A stretch of 64,000 nt of DNA from Candidatus Methanosphaera massiliense (GTDB taxonomy: Archaea; Methanobacteriota; Methanobacteria; Methanobacteriales; Methanobacteriaceae): the NCBI RefSeq assembly GCF_028890305.1, contig NZ_JARBXM010000001.1, forward strand, positions 1,592,501-1,656,500, read 5' to 3'. A program made the translations under genes and the position numbers. The notes beneath the pieces are model-generated. The model was not told where the DNA came from. It ran no database searches and saw nothing but the letters and a program-made list of their open reading frames with translations. This document shows, one piece after another, positions 27,498 through 36,941 of the stretch (the stretch's first letter is position 1; every line of letters begins with the position of its first letter).

Positions 27498-28364
27498 TTA
27501 TTCCAGGCTTATTGAATAAATCTTCTCAATATTATCTTTATGAATAATATATGCATCTTCCTCTGTCATTATCCCCTTGGATATATAACTATTAGTTCTT
27601 CTAGGAACTGTTCTCGGACCTAATACTCTTCCAGGATATAATGGGTTATCCATGTAATCTGTTTCCATGAGAAATTTAGGTTTAATATTATGTTCATGTG
27701 TTTTAGACAATGCTTCTTTTATTAAGATTTTACTAGAATTTACTGATGATGTTATTCCATAGGTTTCCTGGGGTAATACTTCACTACCTGCATAATGCTT
27801 AATTAACTTGTATTCTTTTAAATTAGTATCTTTTAAGAGATTATGTAATTCATGATAAGTATTATTATCTGCTTCTTCCATGTGTAATTGTACAGGACAA
27901 TCAATATCACTAGCTAAATCTATTGCATACTTCATTATCTGAGTATGTACCTGCCAAATATTATCATCTACATTATAATGTGGACGTCCTACTTCTCCTA
28001 TTGCTACAGCTTTACCTTCCAAGACAAGATTCTGTGCTAATTCCAAATTTTTATACATTACTTCTCTAGCTTTATCTATGGACATTCCCTGTTCAATCAT
28101 CTTATCAAAGGCTATTGGATGAATTCCTAGTACTGCATATGCCTTAACTGGCGTTTCATCATTTATATGTTTTACTGCATCTATTGTTATTTGCATTGCT
28201 TTTTCATGATTCATAGGGTCATTTGGTAATAGATTCCATGCAGGCAGATTTGGTATAATCATTGTTGTTCCACCAGATCTGTAGAAAGTATTTGCAGTCT
28301 TTATAGGTCCTAGTTCTCCTACTGGATTTACATGTATATGATTATCTGTTACTGGTATTTTCAT
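27498..28364 (-). CDS. TatD-like metal-dependent hydrolase
   Basis: 288 residues of the amidohydrolase/TatD superfamily. Metal ligands fit TDNHIHVNP near the N-terminus, AIGEVGRPH (Glu), QLHMEEADN (His), KHYAG (His) and METDYMDN (Asp). The family includes 3'-5' exonucleases and other hydrolases; this archaeal branch is not characterised to my knowledge. It is monocistronic and divergent from the SPL-like radical SAM gene with about 70 bases between them. Confidence 0.8.
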   Translation of the reverse strand: MKIPVTDNHIHVNPVGELGPIKTANTFYRSGGTTMIIPNLPAWNLLPNDPMNHEKAMQITIDAVKHINDETPVKAYAVLGIHPIAFDKMIEQGMSIDKAREVMYKNLELAQNLVLEGKAVAIGEVGRPHYNVDDNIWQVHTQIMKYAIDLASDIDCPVQLHMEEADNNTYHELHNLLKDTNLKEYKLIKHYAGSEVLPQETYGITSSVNSSKILIKEALSKTHEHNIKPKFLMETDYMDNPLYPGRVLGPRTVPRRTNSYISKGIMTEEDAYIIHKDNIEKIYSISLE

Positions 28365-28433
28365 AATAAAAATTTTATGATTCAGATAATATAATATTAT
28401 TAGAATCTAACAAAGTAAGGGATTTGTTTATTC

Positions 28434-29321
28434 ATGGAATTTTTAGATGCTAAAACTATTTTATCAAGAAATCAGAATCCTGACGGATGGTATGGTGCTG
28501 ATTATAATATGAACCTGTATCGTGGATGTCCTCATGGATGTATTTACTGTGATAGTAGATATGATGTATATCATGTGAATAACTTTGATGTGGTTAAGTC
28601 TAAGAAAAATGTTTTAGAACTACTAAGAAAGGAATTAAAAAGTAAAAGAAGTAGGGGTGTTGTTGGTATTGGTGCTATGAGTGATACCTATAATCCCATG
28701 GAGAAGAAGTACCTGATTACAAGAGGAGCTTTAAAGTTATTATTAAGGTATGGTTATGGTGTTTCTATTGATACAAAAAGTAATCTTATTCTCCGTGATA
28801 TTGACTTGTTAGAGAAAATTAATGAAATAAATGATGTTATTATAAAAATATCTATTACTACACCATATGATAATCTTTCTAAAATTATTGAACCGAATGT
28901 TTGTTCTCCAAGCAGCAGATTTAATGTTGTTCATAAATTAAGTGATGTTGGTATTTTTGCAGGTGTTATGATGTTACCAGTTTTACCTTTTATTACTGAT
29001 AGTGTTAGTAGCATACGTGACATGGTGAAATTATCTTATGAAAATGGTGCAAGATTTATCTATACTATGATGGCCGTATCACTTAGAAGTAATCAGAAGA
29101 AATACTATTATGAGAAGTTAGATGAATCATTTCCTGGTCTAAGAAGTAAGTATGAACAATTAGATAATTATAATTATAGATATGCTAGTTCTAATGAGAG
29201 AGAATTATGGTCTGTATTTAAGGAAGAATGTGATAAGTATGGATTATTATATGATATGGATGATATTATAAAAGCTTATAAAAAAGAGAATAGAAAGGAT
29301 GTTCAGACAACCCTTTTTTAA
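28434..29321 (+). CDS. Radical SAM protein, spore-photoproduct-lyase-like (COG1533)
   Basis: 295 residues. The cluster motif is YRGCPHGCIYCDSRYDV (CxxxCxxC), placed about 35 residues in, followed by GIGAMSDTYNPMEKKY, which is typical of this family. The family is often annotated as DNA repair photolyase, but the function of most members is unproven. Its stop is 2 bases from the convergent aroE stop. Confidence 0.85.
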   Translation: MEFLDAKTILSRNQNPDGWYGADYNMNLYRGCPHGCIYCDSRYDVYHVNNFDVVKSKKNVLELLRKELKSKRSRGVVGIGAMSDTYNPMEKKYLITRGALKLLLRYGYGVSIDTKSNLILRDIDLLEKINEINDVIIKISITTPYDNLSKIIEPNVCSPSSRFNVVHKLSDVGIFAGVMMLPVLPFITDSVSSIRDMVKLSYENGARFIYTMMAVSLRSNQKKYYYEKLDESFPGLRSKYEQLDNYNYRYASSNERELWSVFKEECDKYGLLYDMDDIIKAYKKENRKDVQTTLF

Positions 29322-29323
29322 GA

Positions 29324-30181
29324 TTATTGTTGTTTTTTAAGACTGGCTAGTAATGGTTCTTCGAATGATTCATATGATGGTGTTTTGCCAGTGAATATTT
29401 CAAATGCTGTTATACCTTGATTTATCAGCATTTTTGTTCCTGGTATTGTTTGTGCTCCGCGTAATTTTGCCTGTTTTAATAATTCTGTTTCTAGTGGATT
29501 GTATATTATGTCCATTACTGTTTGTTCTGCAACTATGTTATTTACTTCTATAGGTGGTTCTACGTTATGATTTGGATACATTCCTATTGGTGTAGTGTTG
29601 ATTATTATATCCATTTCTGAAATTATTTCATTTGTATCTTTAATATCCTGGTATGATATGTTCATGAAGTTAGTCTGATTTCTGAGATTTGATATTAATT
29701 TACTAGCATTATCTTTACTTCTGTTTGCAATTGTAAGTGTGTTTATATCCTCATTAATAAGTGTGAATGTTATTGCTTTAGATGCTCCACCAGCACCTAT
29801 TACTAGTACATTTTTATCTTTTAGGGATGTGTATTCTTTTATTGATTTTACAGCACCCATTCCGTCAGTATTATATCCTTTTGCTATGCCGTCTTTAAAG
29901 CTTATAGTATTTACAGCATTGATTTTTCGTGCGGTTTCATCTATTTGGTCAAGATAGGGTATTATTTCTGTTTTATACGGTATTGTTACATTCAGTCCTT
30001 GTATGTTCAATGTTTTAGCAGCTATTATCACATGTTCTATATTTTCTGGTTGAACATGGAATGGTACGTATTTATAATCCATATTCATTAATTTATATGC
30101 ATTATTATGCATTGGCGGTGAAAAACTATGTTCTATAGGATGGCCTATTACTCCAGTTATCAGAGTTTTTCCAGTTATCAT
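29324..30181 (-). CDS. aroE: Shikimate dehydrogenase
   Basis: 285 residues, normal for AroE. The substrate site HSFSPPMHNNAY and the catalytic NVTIPYKTEI (Lys) are intact, followed by the NADP loop VIGAGGASKAITF and ANRSKDNA, and the end loop PGTKMLINQGITAFEIFTG. It reduces 3-dehydroshikimate in the aromatic amino acid pathway. AGGAG is present 4-5 bases before the ATG. No other aro gene is adjacent. Confidence 0.96.
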   Translation of the reverse strand: MITGKTLITGVIGHPIEHSFSPPMHNNAYKLMNMDYKYVPFHVQPENIEHVIIAAKTLNIQGLNVTIPYKTEIIPYLDQIDETARKINAVNTISFKDGIAKGYNTDGMGAVKSIKEYTSLKDKNVLVIGAGGASKAITFTLINEDINTLTIANRSKDNASKLISNLRNQTNFMNISYQDIKDTNEIISEMDIIINTTPIGMYPNHNVEPPIEVNNIVAEQTVMDIIYNPLETELLKQAKLRGAQTIPGTKMLINQGITAFEIFTGKTPSYESFEEPLLASLKKQQ

Positions 30182-30589
30182 GATTAATCTCCTAAATCTA
30201 TAATCTATTGTTAAAATTCTTATAGTATAAAATTTATATCTATATATTAAATTATAGAATAATTTAATCTCTGTTTAAATAATCATATAATCTACTATTT
30301 AATGTTATGGTTATATAAGTGGATGTTCTGTTATTCTGGATTGTTTTGTAATAATATAGTTTCAAAGGGATTAATCACTGGTAATATTACTATCATTTTA
30401 TCTAATGGTTAATACTTGAAAGGATAATATTGCAACACTAATTATATTAGTTTATTTATCCATGCAAAAAGAATAAAAGATAGTAAAATAATTTTTTCAT
30501 GTGTAAGTATTCTAGTGTAGATAAACATGTAATAATAATTTTTATGGGAAATAATAGCAATTGTTATTATTGATTTGGAGTAATAAAGT
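30182..30589. other. Divergent intergenic region, aroE and hisS
   Basis: About 400 AT-rich bases with promoters for both genes. The structured element is an almost perfect 22-bp palindrome at 30550-30571, just before the hisS ribosome site. Confidence 0.45.
30550..30571 (+). promoter_or_regulatory. 22-bp imperfect palindrome in the hisS leader
   Basis: AATAATA-G-CAATTG-T-TATTATT, one mismatched pair. It ends about 5 bases before GGAG, so it could be an operator or a leader hairpin that masks the ribosome site. Confidence 0.35.
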
Positions 30590-31870
30590 ATGGATTTTAA
30601 AAAACCAAGAGGAACACGAGACTTCTTATTCGATGAAATGGAAGAACGTAAATATGTTGAAAATACTATACGTAGTGTAGTTGAAAGTTATGGATTCAAA
30701 GAAATAAAAACACCAATATTTGAGGATTTAGAATTATTCACAACAAGATCTGGTGAAGGGATAAAAGATGAGCTTTACCACTTCCAAGATAAGGGTGGAA
30801 GAGATTTAGCATTAAGACCAGAAATAACTGCAAGTGTAGCTAGATTATATAATAATAACCTCCAAAGAGAAGCAAAACCACTTAAAATGTACTATTTTGG
30901 TAGTTGCTTTAGATATGAACGACCACAAGCTGGAAGATACAGACAATTCTGGCAGTTTGGTATAGAAGTAATTGGTGGAACTCCAATATACAATGAGGCA
31001 GAAATCATAGCAATGGCAAATGATGCATTAAGTAAAATAAATATACAAAACTATGAAATAGCAATAGGACATTTAGGCATTATAAAAGGAGTTTTATCAA
31101 AAATAAACATACCATCAGAGATACAGACACAGATAATTGCAAGTATTGATAAGCAAGACTATGAATTACTGGACAAACTATTAACAGACAATAATGTAAC
31201 TGAGGAATATAAAACAATAATCAATGACTTAATTAATGTTAAAGGCAGTCGTGAAGATTTAGAAGCATTTAAATCAACACTAAAAAATATACCTGAAAGT
31301 TATGAGGCTGCAGAGGAACTTAATAATATACTTGAAACATTAGAAGTATTTGGATTTAATGATTATACTGTTAATTTATCTATTGCAAGAGGTCTTGACT
31401 ATTATACAGGATTAGTATTTGAAATTTATGTACCTGATCTTGGAGCAGAAAAACAGATAACCGGTGGAGGAACATACAACCTAATGGGATTGTTTGATGC
31501 TGAGGAAGTTGAATCTACTGGTTTTGCATTTGGATTTGACAGGATTATGGAAGCATACAAGAGACAGAATATTCAACTGCCTGAAAATGATTCACCAAGA
31601 GTACTTGTTATACCTGTGAAAAAAGAGTTTAAAAACGAGGCTATATTAATTGCACAGCAGCTTAGAAGAGAAAATATTATAGCTGATATAGATCTTAAAG
31701 GTAAAAAACTTAAAAAGAATCTGTCCTATGCAAACACTCATAAATTCAACAAAGTAATCATGATTGGACAAAAAGAAGTTGAAGATAATGCAGTGACACT
31801 CAAAGATATGGCTAGTGGAGATCAAGTAACAATACCACAAGATGAATTAATCACAAAAATACAGGAATAA
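30590..31870 (+). CDS. hisS: Histidyl-tRNA synthetase
   Basis: 426 residues, class II. Motif 1 region PRGTRDFLFDEM, motif 2 FRYERPQAGRYRQFWQFG, the histidine loops LDYYTGLVFEIY and GGGTYNLMGLF, and motif 3 GFAFGFDRIMEA. A C-terminal anticodon-binding domain follows (VLVIPV...). The ATG follows GGAG. It heads a plus-strand run hisS-hisI-PIN/KH ATPase-TIM barrel-endA-trpS with gaps of 12-57 bases. Confidence 0.97.
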   Translation: MDFKKPRGTRDFLFDEMEERKYVENTIRSVVESYGFKEIKTPIFEDLELFTTRSGEGIKDELYHFQDKGGRDLALRPEITASVARLYNNNLQREAKPLKMYYFGSCFRYERPQAGRYRQFWQFGIEVIGGTPIYNEAEIIAMANDALSKINIQNYEIAIGHLGIIKGVLSKINIPSEIQTQIIASIDKQDYELLDKLLTDNNVTEEYKTIINDLINVKGSREDLEAFKSTLKNIPESYEAAEELNNILETLEVFGFNDYTVNLSIARGLDYYTGLVFEIYVPDLGAEKQITGGGTYNLMGLFDAEEVESTGFAFGFDRIMEAYKRQNIQLPENDSPRVLVIPVKKEFKNEAILIAQQLRRENIIADIDLKGKKLKKNLSYANTHKFNKVIMIGQKEVEDNAVTLKDMASGDQVTIPQDELITKIQE

Positions 31871-31882
31871 GGAGTAACACCA

Positions 31883-32272
31883 ATGATAAAACCTAACTTT
31901 AGGCATACAATCAATGGAAAAAAGCTGGCAATAGGAATAGCACAGGACTATAAAACTGGAGAAATACTAATGGCAGCATATATGGATGAAGAAGCTTATA
32001 ATAAAACCGTGCAAACAAAAAAAGCACATTATTATAGTACAAGTAGAAACAAAATCTGGTTTAAAGGGGAAGAATCAGGACACATACAACAAGTAAAAGA
32101 GATATACCTTGATTGTGACAAAGATGCTATTCTTCTAAAAGTAGAACAAATTGGTGGAGCTTGTCATACAGGACACTACTCCTGCTTTTACAATAAATTA
32201 TCAGATGATGGCGAAACTATAACCGAAAAAGAGGACAAAGTATTCGACCCAGACAATGTATACAACCACTAG
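31883..32272 (+). CDS. hisI: Phosphoribosyl-AMP cyclohydrolase
   Basis: 129 residues, the stand-alone HisI form without the HisE domain. Zinc and catalytic motifs are [28 protein letters not shown] and the N-terminal [11 protein letters not shown] with [19 protein letters not shown]. It opens the purine ring in step 3 of histidine synthesis. AAGGAG before the ATG lies at the end of hisS, and the next gene's ribosome site overlaps its stop. Confidence 0.96.
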   Translation: MIKPNFRHTINGKKLAIGIAQDYKTGEILMAAYMDEEAYNKTVQTKKAHYYSTSRNKIWFKGEESGHIQQVKEIYLDCDKDAILLKVEQIGGACHTGHYSCFYNKLSDDGETITEKEDKVFDPDNVYNH

Positions 32273-32286
32273 GAGGATGAGTATTC

Positions 32287-34146
32287 TTGACAAAATTAGT
32301 ACCAGATACTAGTATAGTAATAGACCAACAAGTAAGTAGAATAGTACAGGAAGAATACGAAGGTGCAGAAGTACTTATACCCGAGGCTGTACCATCAGAA
32401 ATAGAAAATCATGCAAATAAAGGAAAAGAAATAGGATATCAAGGTTTAGATGAACTAAAAAAGTTAAGACAGCTCAGCGAAGAGGGAATAATAACACTAA
32501 GCTATGTTGGAAGAAGACCAAAACTAGATGAGATATCAATTGCTAGTGGTGGAGAAATCGATGCAATGATAAGAGATATTGCAAGAAAGTATCATGCAAT
32601 ACTACTAACAAGTGATAAACTACAAAAAGAAGTAGCAGAAGCACAGGGTGTTGAAACATACTTCTATAAAAAAGAGCCAGAACATGTCCCAACAAAAATA
32701 ACAGAACTAGAAAAATATTTCTCTGATGATATATCCTCAGTTCATCTAAAGGAAAATACCACACCAATAGCAAAGAAAGGTACACCTGGACATGTGGAAT
32801 TAGTTGAACTAGACTATGTTCCCCTAAGATACCGTGACATGAATAGAATATCTAAAGAAATCATAGAACAATCAAAGATTAGACATGATAGTTTTATTGA
32901 AATAGATAAGAAAGGAGCAACAGTAGTACAATTTGGTGATTTAAGAATAACAATAGCTAGACCACCATTCTCTGATGGACTAGAAATAACTGCAATCAAA
33001 CCAGTGAATCAATTAGACCTTGAGGATTACAACATCACAGATAAATTACTAGAAAGATTATCTAATGATGCAAAGGGAATACTAGTAGCAGGTTCACCTG
33101 GAGCTGGTAAATCTACATTTGCACAGGCATTAGCAGAGTACTACTACTATGACATGGAACAGATAGTTAAAACCATGGAATCACCAAGAGACATGAATCT
33201 TGACGATAACATAACCCAGTATGCACCACTAGAAGGTGATATGGAAAATACTGCAGACATCCTATTACTTGTCAGACCTGACTTCACAATATTTGATGAA
33301 GTACGTAAAACAAGAGACTTTGAAATATACTCTGATATGAGATTAGCTGGAGTGGGAATGATAGGAGTAGTTCATGCTACAAGAGCAATAGATGCTGTGC
33401 AAAGATTTATAGGACGACTTGAACTTGGAGTAATACCTTCAGTTATAGATACAGTAGTATACATTGAAGACGGACAGGTAGAAACAGTATACTCCATAGA
33501 ACTAACAGTCAAAGTACCAACTGGTATGATAGAAGCTGATCTTTCAAGGCCGGTAATTGAAATCAAAGACTTTGAAACTGAGGAGTTATTCTATGAAATC
33601 TACACATATGGTGAACAGACCATTGTAATGGATATTAACAAGGCTTATAATGATAAAGATGTAGAGGAAGAAGAAAAAAGTCCTGTTAGTAAAATTGTTG
33701 AAAGAGCTATTAGAAAAGAAGTTAACAGAGTATCACCTAATGCTATTATGGAAGTATCACTTATATCTGATAAACGTGCATTACTAGAAGTTGACCCAGA
33801 TCATACTGGTGCAGTAATTGGTAAAAATGGTAGAACAATTGCTCAAATAGAAGAGCGTGCCGGTATTAGTATTGATGTTGAAGAATTAGAGTTAAAAGAT
33901 ATTGATAGTAAAATACCAATTAATGTTAATGTGTCTGGTAATTATTTATCTCTCAACTTTAAAAAAGAGGATATTGGAGATAGCTTCGATATAATTGTTG
34001 AAGATGAGTATCTGTTCACAGCTACTGTTGGTAAAAAGGCAAATATTCGTCTTAAAAAGGATATTGAAATGGCTGAAATTATTATTAATGCTATGAAGAA
34101 AGATGAACCAATATATGCTAGACTACGTAATGAGGATTTATACTAA
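32287..34146 (+). CDS. PIN domain - PilT-like ATPase - KH domain protein, TTG start
   Basis: 619 residues of a widely conserved archaeal family. Residues 1-130 are a PIN nuclease-like domain (LVPDTSIVIDQQ, GGEIDAMIRDIA, AILLTSDKLQ). About 260-400 is a secretion-ATPase-like domain with Walker A GSPGAGKSTFAQ and IFDEVRKTRDFEIYSDMR. About 500-560 is a KH domain with GAVIGKNGRTIAQIEERAG. The TTG at 32287 is supported by AGGAGG; an ATG just upstream is out of frame. RNA processing or degradation is inferred from the domains; the function is not established. Confidence 0.9.
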   Translation: MTKLVPDTSIVIDQQVSRIVQEEYEGAEVLIPEAVPSEIENHANKGKEIGYQGLDELKKLRQLSEEGIITLSYVGRRPKLDEISIASGGEIDAMIRDIARKYHAILLTSDKLQKEVAEAQGVETYFYKKEPEHVPTKITELEKYFSDDISSVHLKENTTPIAKKGTPGHVELVELDYVPLRYRDMNRISKEIIEQSKIRHDSFIEIDKKGATVVQFGDLRITIARPPFSDGLEITAIKPVNQLDLEDYNITDKLLERLSNDAKGILVAGSPGAGKSTFAQALAEYYYYDMEQIVKTMESPRDMNLDDNITQYAPLEGDMENTADILLLVRPDFTIFDEVRKTRDFEIYSDMRLAGVGMIGVVHATRAIDAVQRFIGRLELGVIPSVIDTVVYIEDGQVETVYSIELTVKVPTGMIEADLSRPVIEIKDFETEELFYEIYTYGEQTIVMDINKAYNDKDVEEEEKSPVSKIVERAIRKEVNRVSPNAIMEVSLISDKRALLEVDPDHTGAVIGKNGRTIAQIEERAGISIDVEELELKDIDSKIPINVNVSGNYLSLNFKKEDIGDSFDIIVEDEYLFTATVGKKANIRLKKDIEMAEIIINAMKKDEPIYARLRNEDLY

Positions 34147-34160
34147 TAGGAGAGTTAAAT

Positions 34161-34919
34161 ATGAAAATAAGTGTATCTACTTTAGGATTATATCCTGCTA
34201 AGATTGAAAATGTATTAAATTTTGTTACTGAGCAGAAATTAGATTATCTTGAAATTATAAATGAATATCCTTATAACTCTGTTACTAGTGATGATTTAAA
34301 TTCATATGATATTGGATTAAGTATTCATGCTCCCATGTCTGATGTTAATATATCATCTCATATATATAAGATTAGAAATATTTCCGTTGAACTAATGATT
34401 GACTCATTTAAAACAGCAAATAAGTGGGGGGCAGATAGAGTTGTAGTACATCCAGGTTCCATTCCCGTGATGGCTCTAAAATATCCTGAGAAGATATTAA
34501 AATATAATATAGAATCATTAATCAAATGTCAAAAAGCAGCAGAGGATTATGGTGTAATGATGTGTGTTGAAAACATGCCTCTTATTGAAAGAGCATTATA
34601 CACTAATATTGAAGCATTATTTGATGATGTTGATAGTAAGCTACATTCCGGTATAACAATGGATGTCGGTCATGGACATAACAATGGATTTACAGAGGAG
34701 GAAATGCTTCAATCAGATAATATTCACCATATACATCTAAGTGATAATGATGGATCATATGATATGCATGACGCACTGGGAAGTCATGATATTGATTTTC
34801 CCAAAATATTTGATATTCTCAAAAACAAGAAATATGATGACATATGCGTTATCGAAGTAAATACACTACACGATGTCTATAAAAGTATAGATTATCTTAA
34901 AAAAATCAATGTATTATAA
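34161..34919 (+). CDS. Sugar phosphate isomerase/epimerase-like TIM-barrel protein
   Basis: 252 residues of the xylose isomerase/AP-endonuclease-2 fold. Metal-binding motifs fit VVVHPGSIP, VMMCVENMPL (Glu), GITMDVGHGHN (Asp, His), IHHIHLSDNDG and ICVIEVN (Glu). Such proteins isomerise sugars or, as endonuclease IV, cut abasic DNA; this one resembles the isomerase-like branch common next to archaeal RNA-processing genes. AGGAG precedes the ATG. It lies between the PIN/KH gene and endA. Confidence 0.8.
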   Translation: MKISVSTLGLYPAKIENVLNFVTEQKLDYLEIINEYPYNSVTSDDLNSYDIGLSIHAPMSDVNISSHIYKIRNISVELMIDSFKTANKWGADRVVVHPGSIPVMALKYPEKILKYNIESLIKCQKAAEDYGVMMCVENMPLIERALYTNIEALFDDVDSKLHSGITMDVGHGHNNGFTEEEMLQSDNIHHIHLSDNDGSYDMHDALGSHDIDFPKIFDILKNKKYDDICVIEVNTLHDVYKSIDYLKKINVL

Positions 34920-34942
34920 TAAAAACAGGATGTGAAAATTAA

Positions 34943-35449
34943 ATGTACTCATTACTAACAACAGATAAAGTAATCGTTAAAGATGAAAATGCTCATAATC
35001 TATATAACAAACGATTTTATGGTAATCTAACTGAATCAGGACTTGAATTATCATATATTGAAGCATTATTCTTATTAAATAAAGGAAAAATTGAAATATA
35101 TGACTCTGATGAGAACCCTGTAACAAGGGAAAAACTTACAGATATTATACGAAAACAGAATGATTATCCACATTATCTTGTATACAAAGATCTTCGTATA
35201 CGTGGATATATTATCAGAACAGGCTTTAAATATGGAAGTGACTTCAGAATATATGAAAGAGGTCATTCACCAGGTGACGGTCACTCAGCTGCCCTAGTAA
35301 AAATATTATCAGAGGTAGAATCAATCAGGGTAAGAGATTTCTCAAGTTATGTTCGTGTAACTCATGGTGTACGTAAACAATTACTACTTGCTGTTGTTGA
35401 TAGTGATTATGATATTACATACTATAATGTATCATGGACTAGACCATAA
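34943..35449 (+). CDS. endA: tRNA-splicing endonuclease
   Basis: 168 residues, the homotetrameric archaeal form. Catalytic residues appear as RGYIIRTGFKYGSDFRIYERG (Tyr), GDGHSAALV (His) and VRVTHGVRKQLLLAVV (Lys near the end). It cuts bulge-helix-bulge motifs, producing the ends joined by RtcB, whose gene is at 16129. Ribosome site AGGATGTGA. It lies 20 bases before trpS. Confidence 0.95.
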   Translation: MYSLLTTDKVIVKDENAHNLYNKRFYGNLTESGLELSYIEALFLLNKGKIEIYDSDENPVTREKLTDIIRKQNDYPHYLVYKDLRIRGYIIRTGFKYGSDFRIYERGHSPGDGHSAALVKILSEVESIRVRDFSSYVRVTHGVRKQLLLAVVDSDYDITYYNVSWTRP

Positions 35450-35505
35450 AAAAATAAAGTTTTAATTAAATGAATAAAAATATGAAAAAAAGGAGTGTGT
35501 TAAAA

Positions 35506-36603
35506 GTGAATATGATAGACCCATGGGGTTCCTCAATTATTGATTATGAAAAGTTAACTGAACAATTTGGTATAAGACCATTCTCAGAAGTTGTGGATGA
35601 TATAGATAATCCTAGTAAACTAATGACTAGAGGTATTATTTTTGGACAGCGTGATTATAAACAAATAACTAATGCCTTAAAAAATAATAAAGAATTTGCA
35701 ACTATGACTGGTATGATGCCTAGTGGACGTATGCATATAGGACATAAAATGGTTGTAGACCAACTAAAATGGTACCAAGAACAAGGCTCAGATATTTATG
35801 TTTCCATTGCAGATATGGAGGCATATGCTGCCAGAGGTATTAATAAAGAAAAAGCAAGAGATTTAGCATTAAATGAATACATTGTAAACTATATTGCATT
35901 AGGTCTTGATGTTACAAGAGATAATTTTCATCTATACTTACAATCAGAAAATGATGATGTTAAAAACCTTGCATATATATTAGGAAAAAAGGTTACATTC
36001 AGTCAAATGCGTAGTATTTATGGATTTGATAACAGTGCTAATGTAGCACATATTTACACGCCATTACTACAAGTTGCAGATATATTACATCCACAATTAG
36101 AAAAATATGGTGGACCAAAACCAGTTATTGTACCTGTAGGACCAGATCAGGATCCTCATATTCGATTAACAAGAGATTTAGCATCAAAATTTAATGAGGA
36201 ATATGGATTTATTGAACCATCAGCAACATTCCATCGTTTTATGACTGGATTAACTGGTGAAAAGATGAGTAGTAGTAAACCTAAAAGTGCTATTTACTTA
36301 ACAGATACTATTAAAGATGCTACTAAGAAGGTTAAAAGTGCAAAGACTGGTGGACGAGAAAGTCTAAAAGAACAGAAAGAACTTGGTGGACATCCTGACC
36401 AGTGTTCAATCTATGAATTACTTGTATATCATCTTATTGATGATGACAAAAAACTAGAAGAAATAAGAAACAAATGTTTATCTGGAGAAATTGTCTGCGG
36501 TAACTGTAAACAATGTGCTAGTGAATTATTAACCGATATGTTTGAAGATATAAATTCTAAACGTGAAGAAGCACAGAAAATTGCACAAACACTACTCAAA
36601 TAG
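35506..36603 (+). CDS. trpS: Tryptophanyl-tRNA synthetase
   Basis: 365 residues from the preferred GTG at 35506 (reading VNMIDPWGSS), which has AGGAG 10 bases upstream; the frame is open from an ATG at 35470 (377 residues), but that ATG has no ribosome site. The HIGH motif is PSGRMHIGH and the KMSKS motif is GEKMSSSKPKSA, with DPHIRLTRD between. The C-terminus has a CxxCKQC cluster (GEIVCGNCKQCA) as in some archaeal TrpS. The enzyme is class I and archaeal/eukaryal in type. Confidence 0.95.
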   Translation: MNMIDPWGSSIIDYEKLTEQFGIRPFSEVVDDIDNPSKLMTRGIIFGQRDYKQITNALKNNKEFATMTGMMPSGRMHIGHKMVVDQLKWYQEQGSDIYVSIADMEAYAARGINKEKARDLALNEYIVNYIALGLDVTRDNFHLYLQSENDDVKNLAYILGKKVTFSQMRSIYGFDNSANVAHIYTPLLQVADILHPQLEKYGGPKPVIVPVGPDQDPHIRLTRDLASKFNEEYGFIEPSATFHRFMTGLTGEKMSSSKPKSAIYLTDTIKDATKKVKSAKTGGRESLKEQKELGGHPDQCSIYELLVYHLIDDDKKLEEIRNKCLSGEIVCGNCKQCASELLTDMFEDINSKREEAQKIAQTLLK

Positions 36604-36941
36604 AAAAATATAATCTGAATAAATCTATCATATTCAATAACATCACTAACCCCCAAATCTTTTTTTACAATACTACAACAAAAACTGGAGTCTACTTTTA
36701 ATTAATCCATTAATAAATAGTGAATATACTATTTTAACTTAATATCCTTAATAATTATAAATATTAATTTTAATATAAATATTAGATATATTTATACAGA
36801 ATTTCTATGAATTACAGAAAATAACTAGTAATTAACGATATAATAAATCTATAGATAAAATAAATAATAAGCAGGATAATTAATAATAAGTGTATTTATA
36901 GAAATTAGATAAATAATTAAAAATTTATGGAATGAAAACAA
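36604..36941. other. Intergenic region after trpS
   Basis: 338 AT-rich bases. It contains the trpS terminator (C5 at 36650-36654 then T7 at 36660-36666) and presumably the promoter of the next gene. Nothing else was recognised. Confidence 0.45.
36650..36666 (+). terminator. C-rich/T-run terminator of trpS
   Basis: CCCCC, a short A/T spacer, then T7, 47 bases after the stop. Confidence 0.5.
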
